DNA of 13,479 nucleotides. Origin: UCB3 sp964415605. Lineage in GTDB: Bacteria; Chloroflexota; Anaerolineae; Epilineales; Epilineaceae. This document shows, in pieces, positions 1 to 7,384 of this stretch; within the stretch, counting starts at the first letter, position 1; the number at the start of each line of letters is the position of its first letter. Below the pieces are notes generated by a model that ran no database searches, was not told where the DNA came from, and saw only the letters and a program-made list of their open reading frames with translations. The position numbers were made by a program, and so were the translations under genes. The DNA is taken from contig CAYQBA010000131.1 in assembly GCA_964415605.1 (NCBI GenBank), positions 1 through 13,479 of the forward strand. The letters run 5' to 3'.

Positions 1-2
1 GC

Positions 3-1256
3 CCGCGCGCCCCGGCCCGGGCCGGCGCGCGCTTCGCCGGCCGTTTCCAGGCCGTGCTGCGCGACGCCCGCGGCGAGCTGGCCGCCACGGCCGGCGGCCA
101 GACGGTGACGGCCGACGTGGCGGGCACGGCGGCCCAGGTCGACCTCCCGGCGCTCGACGCCGCCATGGACTGGGCGGCGGGGATGCTGAGCGGCACGGCG
201 CCGGCCGGCACGACGTTCGAGATCGGCTACCCGGCGCGCCGCTGCGTCGAGAACGTCGCGTTCGGCGAGGGCTTCCAGATCGGCCTGCTCGGCCGCAGCG
301 GCCCCGACGGGGCGATCAATGCCCGTTTCCCGCTGCCGGTGGCGCCGGGCGAGGGCATCGAGCTGACCGTCACGCAGCCGGATGGCCATCAGGCCTGGCG
401 CCAGATGTACCGGCTCCTGGGCCAGGCGTTCGTGGGGACGGACCGGGTGGCGGGCCGGGCGAACGCGGGCGCGACGATCCGGATCGACCTCAGCGGCCCG
501 GATGGGTCGCCGCGCGGATCGGCGACCGTCCATGCCGACGCGGACGGGCGGTTCGCGGCCGAGCTGCGCGACGCCGCGGGCGCGCCGGTGGCGCTGCGAG
601 CGGGCGACGGGATGGCGTTCACCCAGGGTAATGCCGAGGCGGCGCGCTTCGCGGTCGAACCGCTGGCGTTCGACTGGAGCCGCGGAGAGCCGGTGAGCGG
701 CACGGCGGCGCCCGGCCGGGCGGTGACGCTCGCGCTCAAGCTGGCGGACGGGCGCGGGCTGTCGATCCCACGGGTTGCCGGGAACGACGGCGCGTGGCGG
801 CTGACGGCCGCCGAGGTCCCGCCGCGCGGCACGTGGACCCTGGACGACGTGGTCGACATCCGCGCGACGGTCGAGACGCCCGAGGGGCACCAAGTGATCT
901 TCGAGACGCCGGGCTTCGACGCGGAGGCGCCGGGTCCGAAGCCGCCGGCAGGCGGGATCTTCCTGCCGTGGCTGGGGCGCTCGGCGAGCCCGCGCGGGGC
1001 GGTGGCGGCGGGGGATCGCGGCATCGGAACCTCCGTGGTCACGGCGAGCCCGACATCCCTGGATGGTCGGTGGATCATGTCGAACCCGACATTTGAGACG
1101 GCCGCAGACGCTCGCGGCGGCAAGTGGCCTGGCCATCCAACGGCCCTGTGGGGCTTGTCGACAGGAACGGTCGAGCGTGAGGTGGTGGATGGTTGGATGG
1201 CCGGTCGCAGAGTAGACGCCTCACCGCGCCATCAGCGATTCTCCTCCCTACAGTGA
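3..1256 (+). CDS. Secreted/surface Ig-like repeat protein, 5'-truncated by the window edge
   Basis: The frame is open to the left edge and the residues before the first in-window start (GTG at 54) already belong to a repeat (GRFQAVLRDARGEL, compare GRFAAELRDAAGAP further on), so this is the 3' part of a longer gene. Numbering from GTG 54, repeats open around residues 44 (MLSGTAPAG), 131 (RVAGRANAG) and 213 (PVSGTAAPG), each followed by hydrophobic beta-strand-like stretches. This suggests tandem Ig-like sandwiches on an exported protein. A proline-rich linker leads to GIFLPWLGRS (301-310), a motif I associate with C-terminal ends of Chloroflexota secreted proteins. The remaining roughly 90 residues match no repeat and are coded by less GC-biased DNA, so the natural end may have been lost (see findings). 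No catalytic motif is visible. Role unknown; adhesin or envelope protein is a guess. The stop is TGA 1254-1256. Confidence 0.7.
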   Translation, partial: PRAPARAGARFAGRFQAVLRDARGELAATAGGQTVTADVAGTAAQVDLPALDAAMDWAAGMLSGTAPAGTTFEIGYPARRCVENVAFGEGFQIGLLGRSGPDGAINARFPLPVAPGEGIELTVTQPDGHQAWRQMYRLLGQAFVGTDRVAGRANAGATIRIDLSGPDGSPRGSATVHADADGRFAAELRDAAGAPVALRAGDGMAFTQGNAEAARFAVEPLAFDWSRGEPVSGTAAPGRAVTLALKLADGRGLSIPRVAGNDGAWRLTAAEVPPRGTWTLDDVVDIRATVETPEGHQVIFETPGFDAEAPGPKPPAGGIFLPWLGRSASPRGAVAAGDRGIGTSVVTASPTSLDGRWIMSNPTFETAADARGGKWPGHPTALWGLSTGTVEREVVDGWMAGRRVDASPRHQRFSSLQ

Positions 1257-1296
1257 TGGCGGGAGATGGGCTCACAAGATCGCCACCACACGCGCA

Positions 1297-1334
1297 ATGG
1301 TCCGGTGGAAAGACAGTGCTTTCCACCGGACCAT
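1297..1334. terminator. Perfect 16-bp hairpin between convergent genes
   Basis: Arms 1297-1312 and 1319-1334 are exact reverse complements (ATGGTCCGGTGGAAAG) with a 6-nt loop, ACAGTG. It starts 40 nt after the stop of the plus-strand repeat protein and lies 59 nt past the stop of the minus-strand secreted protein, so it could end transcripts from both sides. Neither side has a real T-tract, so classic intrinsic termination is uncertain; an RNA 3'-end stabilising hairpin or an intergenic palindromic repeat are alternatives. Confidence 0.6.
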
Positions 1335-1393
1335 GTTCGACGCTCAGTTGGTGAGGAGTGCCGCAAGGCTCTCCGAAACGCGTAGAGCCCTCG

Positions 1394-1846
1394 CTACGGA
1401 CCCCAGCGCACGATCACCTTGTCCCCGCCCCGGACGAGGGGGCTCGCCCACAGGTTCCCCTGCGAGTTGTGCATGTAGTACGTCCCGAAGATGCTGGCGT
1501 AGGTGCCCTGGAACAGCAACTGCTTGGGGCCCCACAGGAGCAGCACCTGCCCACCGACCGAGCCGCTGCAGCGGAAGCAGCGCAGGTGCGCCCCGAACGG
1601 CCAGGTGGTCACCTCGTGCAACGTGCGGTCCTGCGACGGTTCCGCCGACTCGAACTCCAGGGCCGCGAACGGCGTGTTGGCGAGGTCCGGTGCCCCGCCC
1701 CGGATCACGGTGATGGTGATCTTGTCGCGACCGCTGTCGTACGAGACCACCTCGGTCTCCTGCGCCTGCGCCGTGTTGGCCGACGTCGCGAGCCCCATCA
1801 GGCTCAAGGCGAGCCCGGCGATCAGAACGATCGACTTCTGCTTCAT
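1394..1846 (-). CDS. Small secreted protein of unknown family (150 aa)
   Basis: I do not recognise this family. A signal peptide is clear: MKQK, a hydrophobic core (IVLIAGLALSLMGLA), then ANTAQA before QETEV, giving cleavage near residue 28 and a mature protein of about 120 residues. The mature part has a CFRC cysteine pair that could form a disulfide or bind metal. Its C-terminal half is rich in aromatics and glycine and reads like beta structure, ending VIVRWGP. I chose ATG 1846 because AAAGGA lies about 8-9 nt upstream; an in-frame ATG at 1852 would leave only about 3 nt. The reading frame could extend to 1942, but that extension is charged and would bury the signal peptide. The gene stands alone, about 400 bp downstream of the metalloprotease gene on the same strand, and is less GC-biased than the window flanks. 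Confidence 0.7.
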   Translation of the reverse strand: MKQKSIVLIAGLALSLMGLATSANTAQAQETEVVSYDSGRDKITITVIRGGAPDLANTPFAALEFESAEPSQDRTLHEVTTWPFGAHLRCFRCSGSVGGQVLLLWGPKQLLFQGTYASIFGTYYMHNSQGNLWASPLVRGGDKVIVRWGP

Positions 1847-1903
1847 GATCATTGTCCTTTCTGGTTCAGGTCGAGCGAGCTCCGATTGAGCACGCATGTG
1901 TCT

Positions 1904-1909
1904 GATATA
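1904..1909 (-). promoter_or_regulatory. Possible -10 box for the small secreted protein gene
   Basis: On the minus strand this reads TATATC, 4 of 6 matches to TATAAT, in one of the most AT-rich spots of the gap. It lies about 58 nt before the chosen start at 1846. No convincing -35 box sits 16-18 nt upstream, so the call is weak. Confidence 0.25.
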
Positions 1910-2050
1910 GGGACTGGCGACGCGCCGGAAGCTTTCCATCAATTCGGGTCGATCTCGAACCCCACCATAGCAAGGGCGTGAACCGCGATAAGACAGCAGA
2001 GATGGTCTGAGAACGCCTGACGATTCCCCGAGATCGGTTCATCGGGTTGA

Positions 2051-2073
2051 CGGCGTGACCGACGGTCACGCCG
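2051..2073. repeat. Palindrome, possible operator or second terminator
   Basis: CGGCGTGACC, then GAC, then GGTCACGCCG: 10-bp perfect arms with a 3-base centre. It lies about 205 bp before the small secreted protein start. The dyad could be a dimeric regulator site, or an RNA hairpin on transcripts from the upstream metalloprotease gene. Confidence 0.4.
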
Positions 2074-2197
2074 CTTCCCGGCCTCCGTTGGGGGCGGGGG
2101 CGGACGGAGCGGAGGCAAAACCATCGGTTACGCCATCAGGTTCGACGCGACCGACCCTCGAAGCGTCAACCATGACTTGCCAGGCGCTCCCAACGAT

Positions 2198-2225
2198 GAG
2201 CGGCGCTCTCGAAAGAGCGCCGCTC
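2198..2225 (-). terminator. 12-bp CGAA-tetraloop hairpin after the metalloprotease gene
   Basis: GAGCGGCGCTCT (2198-2209) and AGAGCGCCGCTC (2214-2225) pair perfectly around CGAA. It begins 30 nt past the stop of the minus-strand metalloprotease gene (TAG at 2255-2257), the expected place for a transcript end. The downstream minus-strand sequence has no U-run, so it may stabilise the 3' end or work with Rho. Confidence 0.55.
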
Positions 2226-2254
2226 GCCGGTTGATGGGTCGCCCTCAGCTTGAA

Positions 2255-4543
2255 CTATGGCTCCCATGCGACAGCATAGATGCCATCCTCGACCACGCTC
2301 CCAGTCGTCATCATGCCGATCGCTGGTGCAGCCGGGCTTGCGTTGACCACGAGTTGCCACGACCTGGCGGCACGGTTGAAGTGCACGACGCGGAGCCGGC
2401 TGTCGTGGATTCCAAGGGCGTCGAGCAAGGTTCGGTTGTACGCCAGGGTGATCGTCACTGGCTCGGCAAGTTGACGGTCCATGAAGCCGATATCTCGATC
2501 AGCAGGCTGCCACGGCTGGCCAGCCGTGACGACGTCGACGTCCAACGGTGTTCCCAAGATCCCGGCCACTCCGCTCGGAAGCGGCGCTGCCAGCGCCGCG
2601 CCGTCTGAGGCGGACATCGCGAACACCGCGTGACCCTTTAGATCAACCGGCTGGTCGCTGTCGACCGACACGAGCCCGTCACGGCTCGGCGCGAAGGCCG
2701 GCATGTGCGCGGGACCAACACCTCCGAGTGCCTGGAACCAAGCGTGGTGGACTTGCCCGGAGTGCTCGAGTGCGACGATCCCGTAGACGGGCGGGGGGAC
2801 TTCGAACTGGCCCTCCCAAGCGTTGGTGCTGGTGCCCGGTTTGACCGACGCTGCGCCGCACCCCGTCTCGCAAAGGCCTCCAGGGGTCCACACCGTCATG
2901 GTCGGAGTGATGCTTCGATTGAGGTTGTCGACGTAGCTGATCTTGAAGCGGGACTCGTTCAGGGTAGCATCGAGGTTGATGGTGGGATGCCAAGGCGATT
3001 CCGACACCGACAGAGCGGAACTGCCAGCCGCAGTCTGGCCAGCATATCGACGCGCAGCGCCGCCCGGTGCACGGACGATCGTGACCGCCATGAGCGTGCC
3101 TCGTGGAGTCGCTCCGAGAACGCTGTCGAGGGCGCCGACATGCGTTGGTGCAACGAGCAAGCTCTCCCGCCGAACGGCAAATCCCTGGAACCGTGGCTTG
3201 CCGGAGTCACTCAGCGAGTAGACGTCGGTGGTTGGCACATGCCCGCTCGGAATGGGCGTGGACGACGTTACCGCTACCGGGCGAGGCGCGCTCTGGGGGG
3301 CCGCGCCAAGCGCCACCATGGCCGTCATCAGGTCGGCGGCGACACCTAGACTCGATGGACCAGGATCTGGAACGCCGGGGGGCTCGTTGAGCACAAGACC
3401 CGGCACGTGCTGGATGTCGAACCAGCGGCCGAGGGTCGACCAGTCAGGCTCGCCATGCACCGCGTTCTGGTGCATCTGCGAACACGTACCAGGTGAACGA
3501 TCGCTGGAGTGCCAGAGCTCGCCGGCGGTGTCGTGCATGCCCATGGGTGTGGCCACGTTGACGCTTGTACGGCCACCGCAGATGGCTGGGTCCGACTGTG
3601 GTCCGACCCGGTCCAGATCGTCACAGATGCAAAAGCGCATCCGGCCCATGATATCGTCATACCTGTAGCCATCGTACAGGAATGCCGCATGATGAAGCCA
3701 CTCGTGGACGATCGTATGGTAGGCGCCTGGATACCCCCATTGCGAGCGACCGGTGCCGGCGAAGACCTCGGCATCACGCCCAAGGATGATCGCCGCAGGC
3801 GCAAACCGAACGGGCTCTCCGCCGTGGGTACGATACTCGAGCCCATGGCTGCCTACGATTCCCCCCACGTAGGCGGATGGGCGAAAGGCATTCGCTGCCA
3901 GCACCCAGATGTCGGCGGCTGGCCAGTTGCGGCCGCCGATGCCGATCGTCACCTGGCCGAACGCCATCTGGCCATCCGTCAGGTCGTAGAGAAACCCCGA
4001 TGCGCCACGCATCGCGTCCAGCAGATCCTCCTGGAAGGCAAGGTCGGCCTCCCATTCGACATCGACGACGACGTCGAAGAGCACAAGTTGCCGCCTCTCG
4101 CTCACGATGACCCGAGGCGGGGCTGGTGCCGCTCTTGGAGGCGCAGGCAATGCATCGACCTCAGTGCCGGGTGTCCAACTGGTGGCAAAGACACGATAGG
4201 GAGGTCCATGGCCCGGCTTGTTCTCCGGCATGACGAAGATCTCTACAAGGATGGCAAGCTTCCAGCAGCCCTCAGGGTAGGCGACGGTGCCGCGATCGCT
4301 CGTGGTTGTCCGGATCTCGTTGCTAGGGTAGCGATGGGGTGCCTTCGGTGCATTCCGATAGCAGCGCATCACCACGTTGCGTTGCGCCCCCCACACCTGT
4401 CCGCGAGAGTTGATCAAGACCAATTCCTTCTGGCGGGAGGCAGCCCGAGCGGGGTGCATGACCTGTGTGCCAGGCAGCAGCATCCCGAGCGCAATGACGA
4501 CTAGCAGCCCAGGCAACCGACTGCGGCGCGGCGTGGGGTTCAT
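2255..4543 (-). CDS. Secreted CLCA-type zincin metalloprotease, 762 aa
   Basis: A signal peptide is evident: basic start (MNPTPRRSR), hydrophobic core LPGLLVVIALGMLLPG, likely cleavage after HPARA near residue 34. The diagnostic feature is HEWLHHAAFLYDGY (280-293). HExxH is the zinc-binding and catalytic motif, and the spacing to Asp291 and Tyr293 mirrors the HEWAHxxxGxxDEY signature of CLCA-type self-cleaving metalloproteases. Downstream, MHQNAVHGEPDWSTL (357-371) resembles the CLCA segment holding QN...C..S.W. Cysteines at 305, 307, 322 and 354 may form disulfides, as in exported proteins. The CLCA Gly is Phe and the Glu after Asp is Gly here, so the third zinc ligand is uncertain. The middle and C-terminal regions look like beta-sandwiches; residues about 694-762 form a module ending GIYAVAWEP. 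The start is ATG 4543, with GAGGGAG 7 nt upstream. The gene is divergent from the CHAT gene, 180 bp apart. I infer an extracellular protease; substrate unknown. Confidence 0.65.
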   Translation of the reverse strand: MNPTPRRSRLPGLLVVIALGMLLPGTQVMHPARAASRQKELVLINSRGQVWGAQRNVVMRCYRNAPKAPHRYPSNEIRTTTSDRGTVAYPEGCWKLAILVEIFVMPENKPGHGPPYRVFATSWTPGTEVDALPAPPRAAPAPPRVIVSERRQLVLFDVVVDVEWEADLAFQEDLLDAMRGASGFLYDLTDGQMAFGQVTIGIGGRNWPAADIWVLAANAFRPSAYVGGIVGSHGLEYRTHGGEPVRFAPAAIILGRDAEVFAGTGRSQWGYPGAYHTIVHEWLHHAAFLYDGYRYDDIMGRMRFCICDDLDRVGPQSDPAICGGRTSVNVATPMGMHDTAGELWHSSDRSPGTCSQMHQNAVHGEPDWSTLGRWFDIQHVPGLVLNEPPGVPDPGPSSLGVAADLMTAMVALGAAPQSAPRPVAVTSSTPIPSGHVPTTDVYSLSDSGKPRFQGFAVRRESLLVAPTHVGALDSVLGATPRGTLMAVTIVRAPGGAARRYAGQTAAGSSALSVSESPWHPTINLDATLNESRFKISYVDNLNRSITPTMTVWTPGGLCETGCGAASVKPGTSTNAWEGQFEVPPPVYGIVALEHSGQVHHAWFQALGGVGPAHMPAFAPSRDGLVSVDSDQPVDLKGHAVFAMSASDGAALAAPLPSGVAGILGTPLDVDVVTAGQPWQPADRDIGFMDRQLAEPVTITLAYNRTLLDALGIHDSRLRVVHFNRAARSWQLVVNASPAAPAIGMMTTGSVVEDGIYAVAWEP

Positions 4544-4579
4544 CGATGGACTCCCTCAAGGTGATCCGTTACACTTGGT

Positions 4580-4607
4580 TTGACGGTACGTGCGCGAACG
4601 ACAGAAT
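4580..4607 (+). promoter_or_regulatory. Candidate sigma-70-type promoter for the CHAT gene
   Basis: TTGACG (4580-4585, 5 of 6 to TTGACA), a 16-bp spacer, then CAGAAT (4602-4607, 4 of 6 to TATAAT). It sits in the 180-bp divergent gap and would give a leader of about 110-210 nt, depending on the start codon used. I see no GGAAC-type ECF -35 box here, so control by the neighbouring ECF sigma factor is not evident from this site. Confidence 0.33.
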
Positions 4608-4723
4608 GTGACTGAAGCGCCCGCCCGACCGCGTGACCCACGTCGTTCCAGGTCGGCGGCATCGATCCCGGCGCCTTCTGCCCGAAGTCTGTTTACGCCC
4701 CGAAACCTGAGCGCAGGCAGCGG

Positions 4724-7384
4724 GTGTATGGGCGAATCGATCCGTCATCGCGCGAACACAACAGGGACGCAGTGCCCCGGGTGTTTCATTCCTCGAGATC
4801 AATCAACGGAAGGGGGACGACGATTCCCGGCATCAGGAGCTCGGATTCGACTGCAAAGCTCGTCGATCACGCTCTGGCGCTTCCCGAGACCGCGGATCGG
4901 GAGGGGTTCCGCCGGGCCCACCGGCACGCCATCCATGCCCTGGCGGCGTGCCTGCCAGCGCGCGAGGCAGCGTTCTGCGTGATCCTGCGTCGGTTGGCAG
5001 ACCACTTCCTGCTGACCGATGCGACAGTCCTGAGCGACCTGCTGGCCAGCCTGGAGAATGTCCCGATCGGCGAAGGGGTCGCGATGCAGTGGCTCCGTTT
5101 CTACGAAGCGCTTGTCCGGGCGTCGAACAGCCCCATTTCCAACGCCTTGGCCGCGCTGGACTCGGTTCTCGACATCCCAGACCTTGACCCCGAGATCGGC
5201 GGGCGCACACTGAACGCCAGGGCGTATCACCTCCACTTGGCGGGGCGACCAGATGCCGCTGTCGACGACGTGGCCGCGGCCGTGGAGTTGGCCTGCCAGC
5301 GCGGTGACCGTCGAGAAGAGGGCAAGGCTCTGCTGACCTGGGGGATCCTGGCATATGGTCTGCGCGACTACGACGAGGCCACGACCCGGCTGGACTCAGC
5401 GGCAAGATGCTTCCAGGACGTCGGAGATCCTCGGCTACTGGCCCGTGTGCACAACGAGCAGGGCTTGCTGTTCCGAGATCTCGGGCGCTTGCCGCAGGCG
5501 TTGAATCATTTCGAGGCCGCTGCGGAACAGTGCCGAGTTGTGGGCAATCTCGACTACGTTGGGCGGGCGATCAACAACATCGGCGAGGTACAGCTCTTCC
5601 AGGGGAACATTGACGAAGCCGCGGCGTCATTCCGGGACGCGCTTGTCACGATGCAAACCCAGGCTTATCGCGTAGATGCACTTCTCAATCTCGGGCTGAC
5701 GTGCCAGGTAACTGGCGACAATACATCGGCACACGAGCTGTTCGCGAAGGCACTCGACCTGACTTTGACCCTCCAACGCCGGGACTTGGTGGCAGAAGCC
5801 CACTTCAGGCTCGGTGATTGCCTGTGGCGACTGGGGCAGGACGACGCTGCACTTGACCAACTCAGAGCTGCCGTAGCCATCATCGAGCAGACCTTCGGTC
5901 CTATGGGCAACGAGTTGCTGAAGATCCGGCTGCTCGGCCGATGGCAACAGGTATACGAAACCCTCGTGCTGCATTGCCTGGCCGTCGGGCGCACGGCCGA
6001 AGCATTTGCCTGGGCTGAACGCGCCCGTTCCCGTGCCTTTGCCGATATCGTTCGCCGTCACGGGTCGGGGCTCCCAAATGGTGAGCCGGCCGACGCTGAG
6101 CCGACGCCCGGTGCGTGCGGTGGTGGACCAGCACTGACCAGTGCCGTCGCAGATGCTGGCGCCCCCGACATGGCTCCAAACGTGGCGATCCTATGTTACT
6201 TCACGACGGGTGTGTTGGATCGCGACATGCCGCTTGTGAAGGCGCTGCATGAAAATAGCGCCGTTCGGGATGCCCTCGCAACACCGGCTCGAACCATATT
6301 GTTCGTACTCACCCACACCGGCATCGAGTGGCACGACTGTGCCGTTGATCCCAACATCTTGTCGACCATACAATCCAACGCCAGCGGCCGACTGCTGGAA
6401 CGAGGCATTCGGGGCCGCCTCCATCGCGCCCTGTTGATGCCTGCTGGTGCCGCCCTCGAAGCCGATCTCGTGTACATCGTGCCGCATGGGCCCCTGCATC
6501 ATGTGCCCTTCAGCGCCCTGGAATCAGGTCACGGTCGACCTGTAATCCACACTGGCGGGCCGCTGATTGCATTTGCTCCCAGCGTGGCGATCCTCATGCA
6601 GCGTTGCGCGGCACCGTCTCCCGTGTCAGCGGTGCCGCCGCGAATGTGCCTGGCGGTCGGCTACAACGGAGTCCGACTGCGCCATGCCGAGCACGAGGCT
6701 GAGATGGTTGCCGATCTCGCAGACGGCGTGGCGGCCGTCGGCCCGGGGGCCAAGCTCGCGTGGATCCGCACCGAGGCTCCCAACCACCGCATGCTTCATT
6801 TCGCGTGCCATGGAGAGTTCGACGAGTCCATGCCGCTCGAGTCGTTCCTCGAGATTGGCGCCGGTGAGATCATCACCGCAAGCGAGGTCATCCACAACTG
6901 GCGCTTGACGGCCGAGCTGGTCATCTTAAGCGCCTGTGAAACTGGGGTGGCGCGCATCCTCACGTCAGATGAGCCAATGGGGCTCATACGGGCATTCATG
7001 GGTGCTGGCGCACGCACGATCGTCGTGACCCAGTGGCGCGTGGCCGACCTGCCGACCATTCTGCTCATGCACCGCTTCTACCGGGGGCTGGTGCGCGCGC
7101 AACACGCCCATCCGGCGCGTGCGCTACAGGAGGCTCAAGTGTGGCTCCGGTCGGCAACGGTCGCGGCAATCACAGCCGAGACCGCAGGAATCAGGCTTCG
7201 TGACCTCTCGGCAGATCTGACCACCGCCCTGGATGGACTGTCGCCCACGGCTCGGCCCTTCACGGATCCAACTCACTGGGCCGCATTCAAAGTGGTCGAC
7301 AGTCAACGGATCGATGGGGGTAGCTTGACCTCGGCCCTCAACGTCGGTACGTCGGCGATCGGGACTCGTTCGAACACGGCTTGA
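4724..7384 (+). CDS. TPR-CHAT domain protein (caspase-fold protease)
   Basis: Up to 886 aa, no signal peptide, so cytosolic. Helical repeats with TPR character run from about residue 160 to 385 (for example RDYDEATTRLDSAARCF, GRLPQALNHFEAAAEQC, GNIDEAAASFRDAL), followed by a helical linker and an Ala/Gly/Pro-rich stretch (about 450-485). The C-terminal CHAT domain starts near 580 (DLVYIVPHGPLHHVPFSALE). It has both expected catalytic residues: His696 in HFACHGEFD and Cys738 in LSACETG, followed by FMGAGARTIVVTQWRVAD. CHAT proteases are caspase relatives; TPR arms usually sense or dock a partner. The domain ends at about 858 (HWAAFKVVDS). The last 28 residues are an extra tail whose DNA overlaps the convergent zinc-finger gene by 82 bp. 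The start is uncertain: GTG 4724, GTG 4772, or possibly ATT 4823 behind a strong Shine-Dalgarno. It likely functions with the ECF sigma/zinc-finger pair. Confidence 0.85.
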   Translation: MYGRIDPSSREHNRDAVPRVFHSSRSINGRGTTIPGIRSSDSTAKLVDHALALPETADREGFRRAHRHAIHALAACLPAREAAFCVILRRLADHFLLTDATVLSDLLASLENVPIGEGVAMQWLRFYEALVRASNSPISNALAALDSVLDIPDLDPEIGGRTLNARAYHLHLAGRPDAAVDDVAAAVELACQRGDRREEGKALLTWGILAYGLRDYDEATTRLDSAARCFQDVGDPRLLARVHNEQGLLFRDLGRLPQALNHFEAAAEQCRVVGNLDYVGRAINNIGEVQLFQGNIDEAAASFRDALVTMQTQAYRVDALLNLGLTCQVTGDNTSAHELFAKALDLTLTLQRRDLVAEAHFRLGDCLWRLGQDDAALDQLRAAVAIIEQTFGPMGNELLKIRLLGRWQQVYETLVLHCLAVGRTAEAFAWAERARSRAFADIVRRHGSGLPNGEPADAEPTPGACGGGPALTSAVADAGAPDMAPNVAILCYFTTGVLDRDMPLVKALHENSAVRDALATPARTILFVLTHTGIEWHDCAVDPNILSTIQSNASGRLLERGIRGRLHRALLMPAGAALEADLVYIVPHGPLHHVPFSALESGHGRPVIHTGGPLIAFAPSVAILMQRCAAPSPVSAVPPRMCLAVGYNGVRLRHAEHEAEMVADLADGVAAVGPGAKLAWIRTEAPNHRMLHFACHGEFDESMPLESFLEIGAGEIITASEVIHNWRLTAELVILSACETGVARILTSDEPMGLIRAFMGAGARTIVVTQWRVADLPTILLMHRFYRGLVRAQHAHPARALQEAQVWLRSATVAAITAETAGIRLRDLSADLTTALDGLSPTARPFTDPTHWAAFKVVDSQRIDGGSLTSALNVGTSAIGTRSNTA
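4808..4817 (+). promoter_or_regulatory. Strong Shine-Dalgarno inside the CHAT reading frame, before ATT
   Basis: GGAAGGGGGA ends 5 nt before ATT at 4823-4825, which is codon 34 of the longest CHAT frame. It is a far better ribosome site than those near GTG 4724 (none clear) or GTG 4772 (AGGGA with 4 nt spacing). No ATG, GTG or TTG follows at a usable distance in frame. Either translation starts at the rare ATT, or the site is fortuitous. Confidence 0.35.

Larger units (their letters stand above)
1847..2254. other. Non-coding gap of about 400 bp
   Basis: No convincing gene on either strand; the short open frames here lack ribosome binding sites and family resemblance. It holds the possible -10 box at 1904-1909, a near-perfect palindrome at 2051-2073, and a 12-bp hairpin at 2198-2225. 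There is also a weak potential pairing of GCCTCCG (about 2081) with CGGAGGC (about 2111). Both flanking genes are on the minus strand, so the gap is the 3' flank of one and the promoter region of the other. Confidence 0.6.

Noticed and set aside
389..1123. 244-codon minus-strand open frame
   Set aside because: Shadow of the repeat-protein gene; Ser/Pro/Ala/Arg-rich with no recognisable domain.
3509..4504. 331-codon plus-strand open frame antisense to the metalloprotease
   Set aside because: Lacks any family resemblance or ribosome site; the opposite strand encodes a signal peptide and an HExxH protein.
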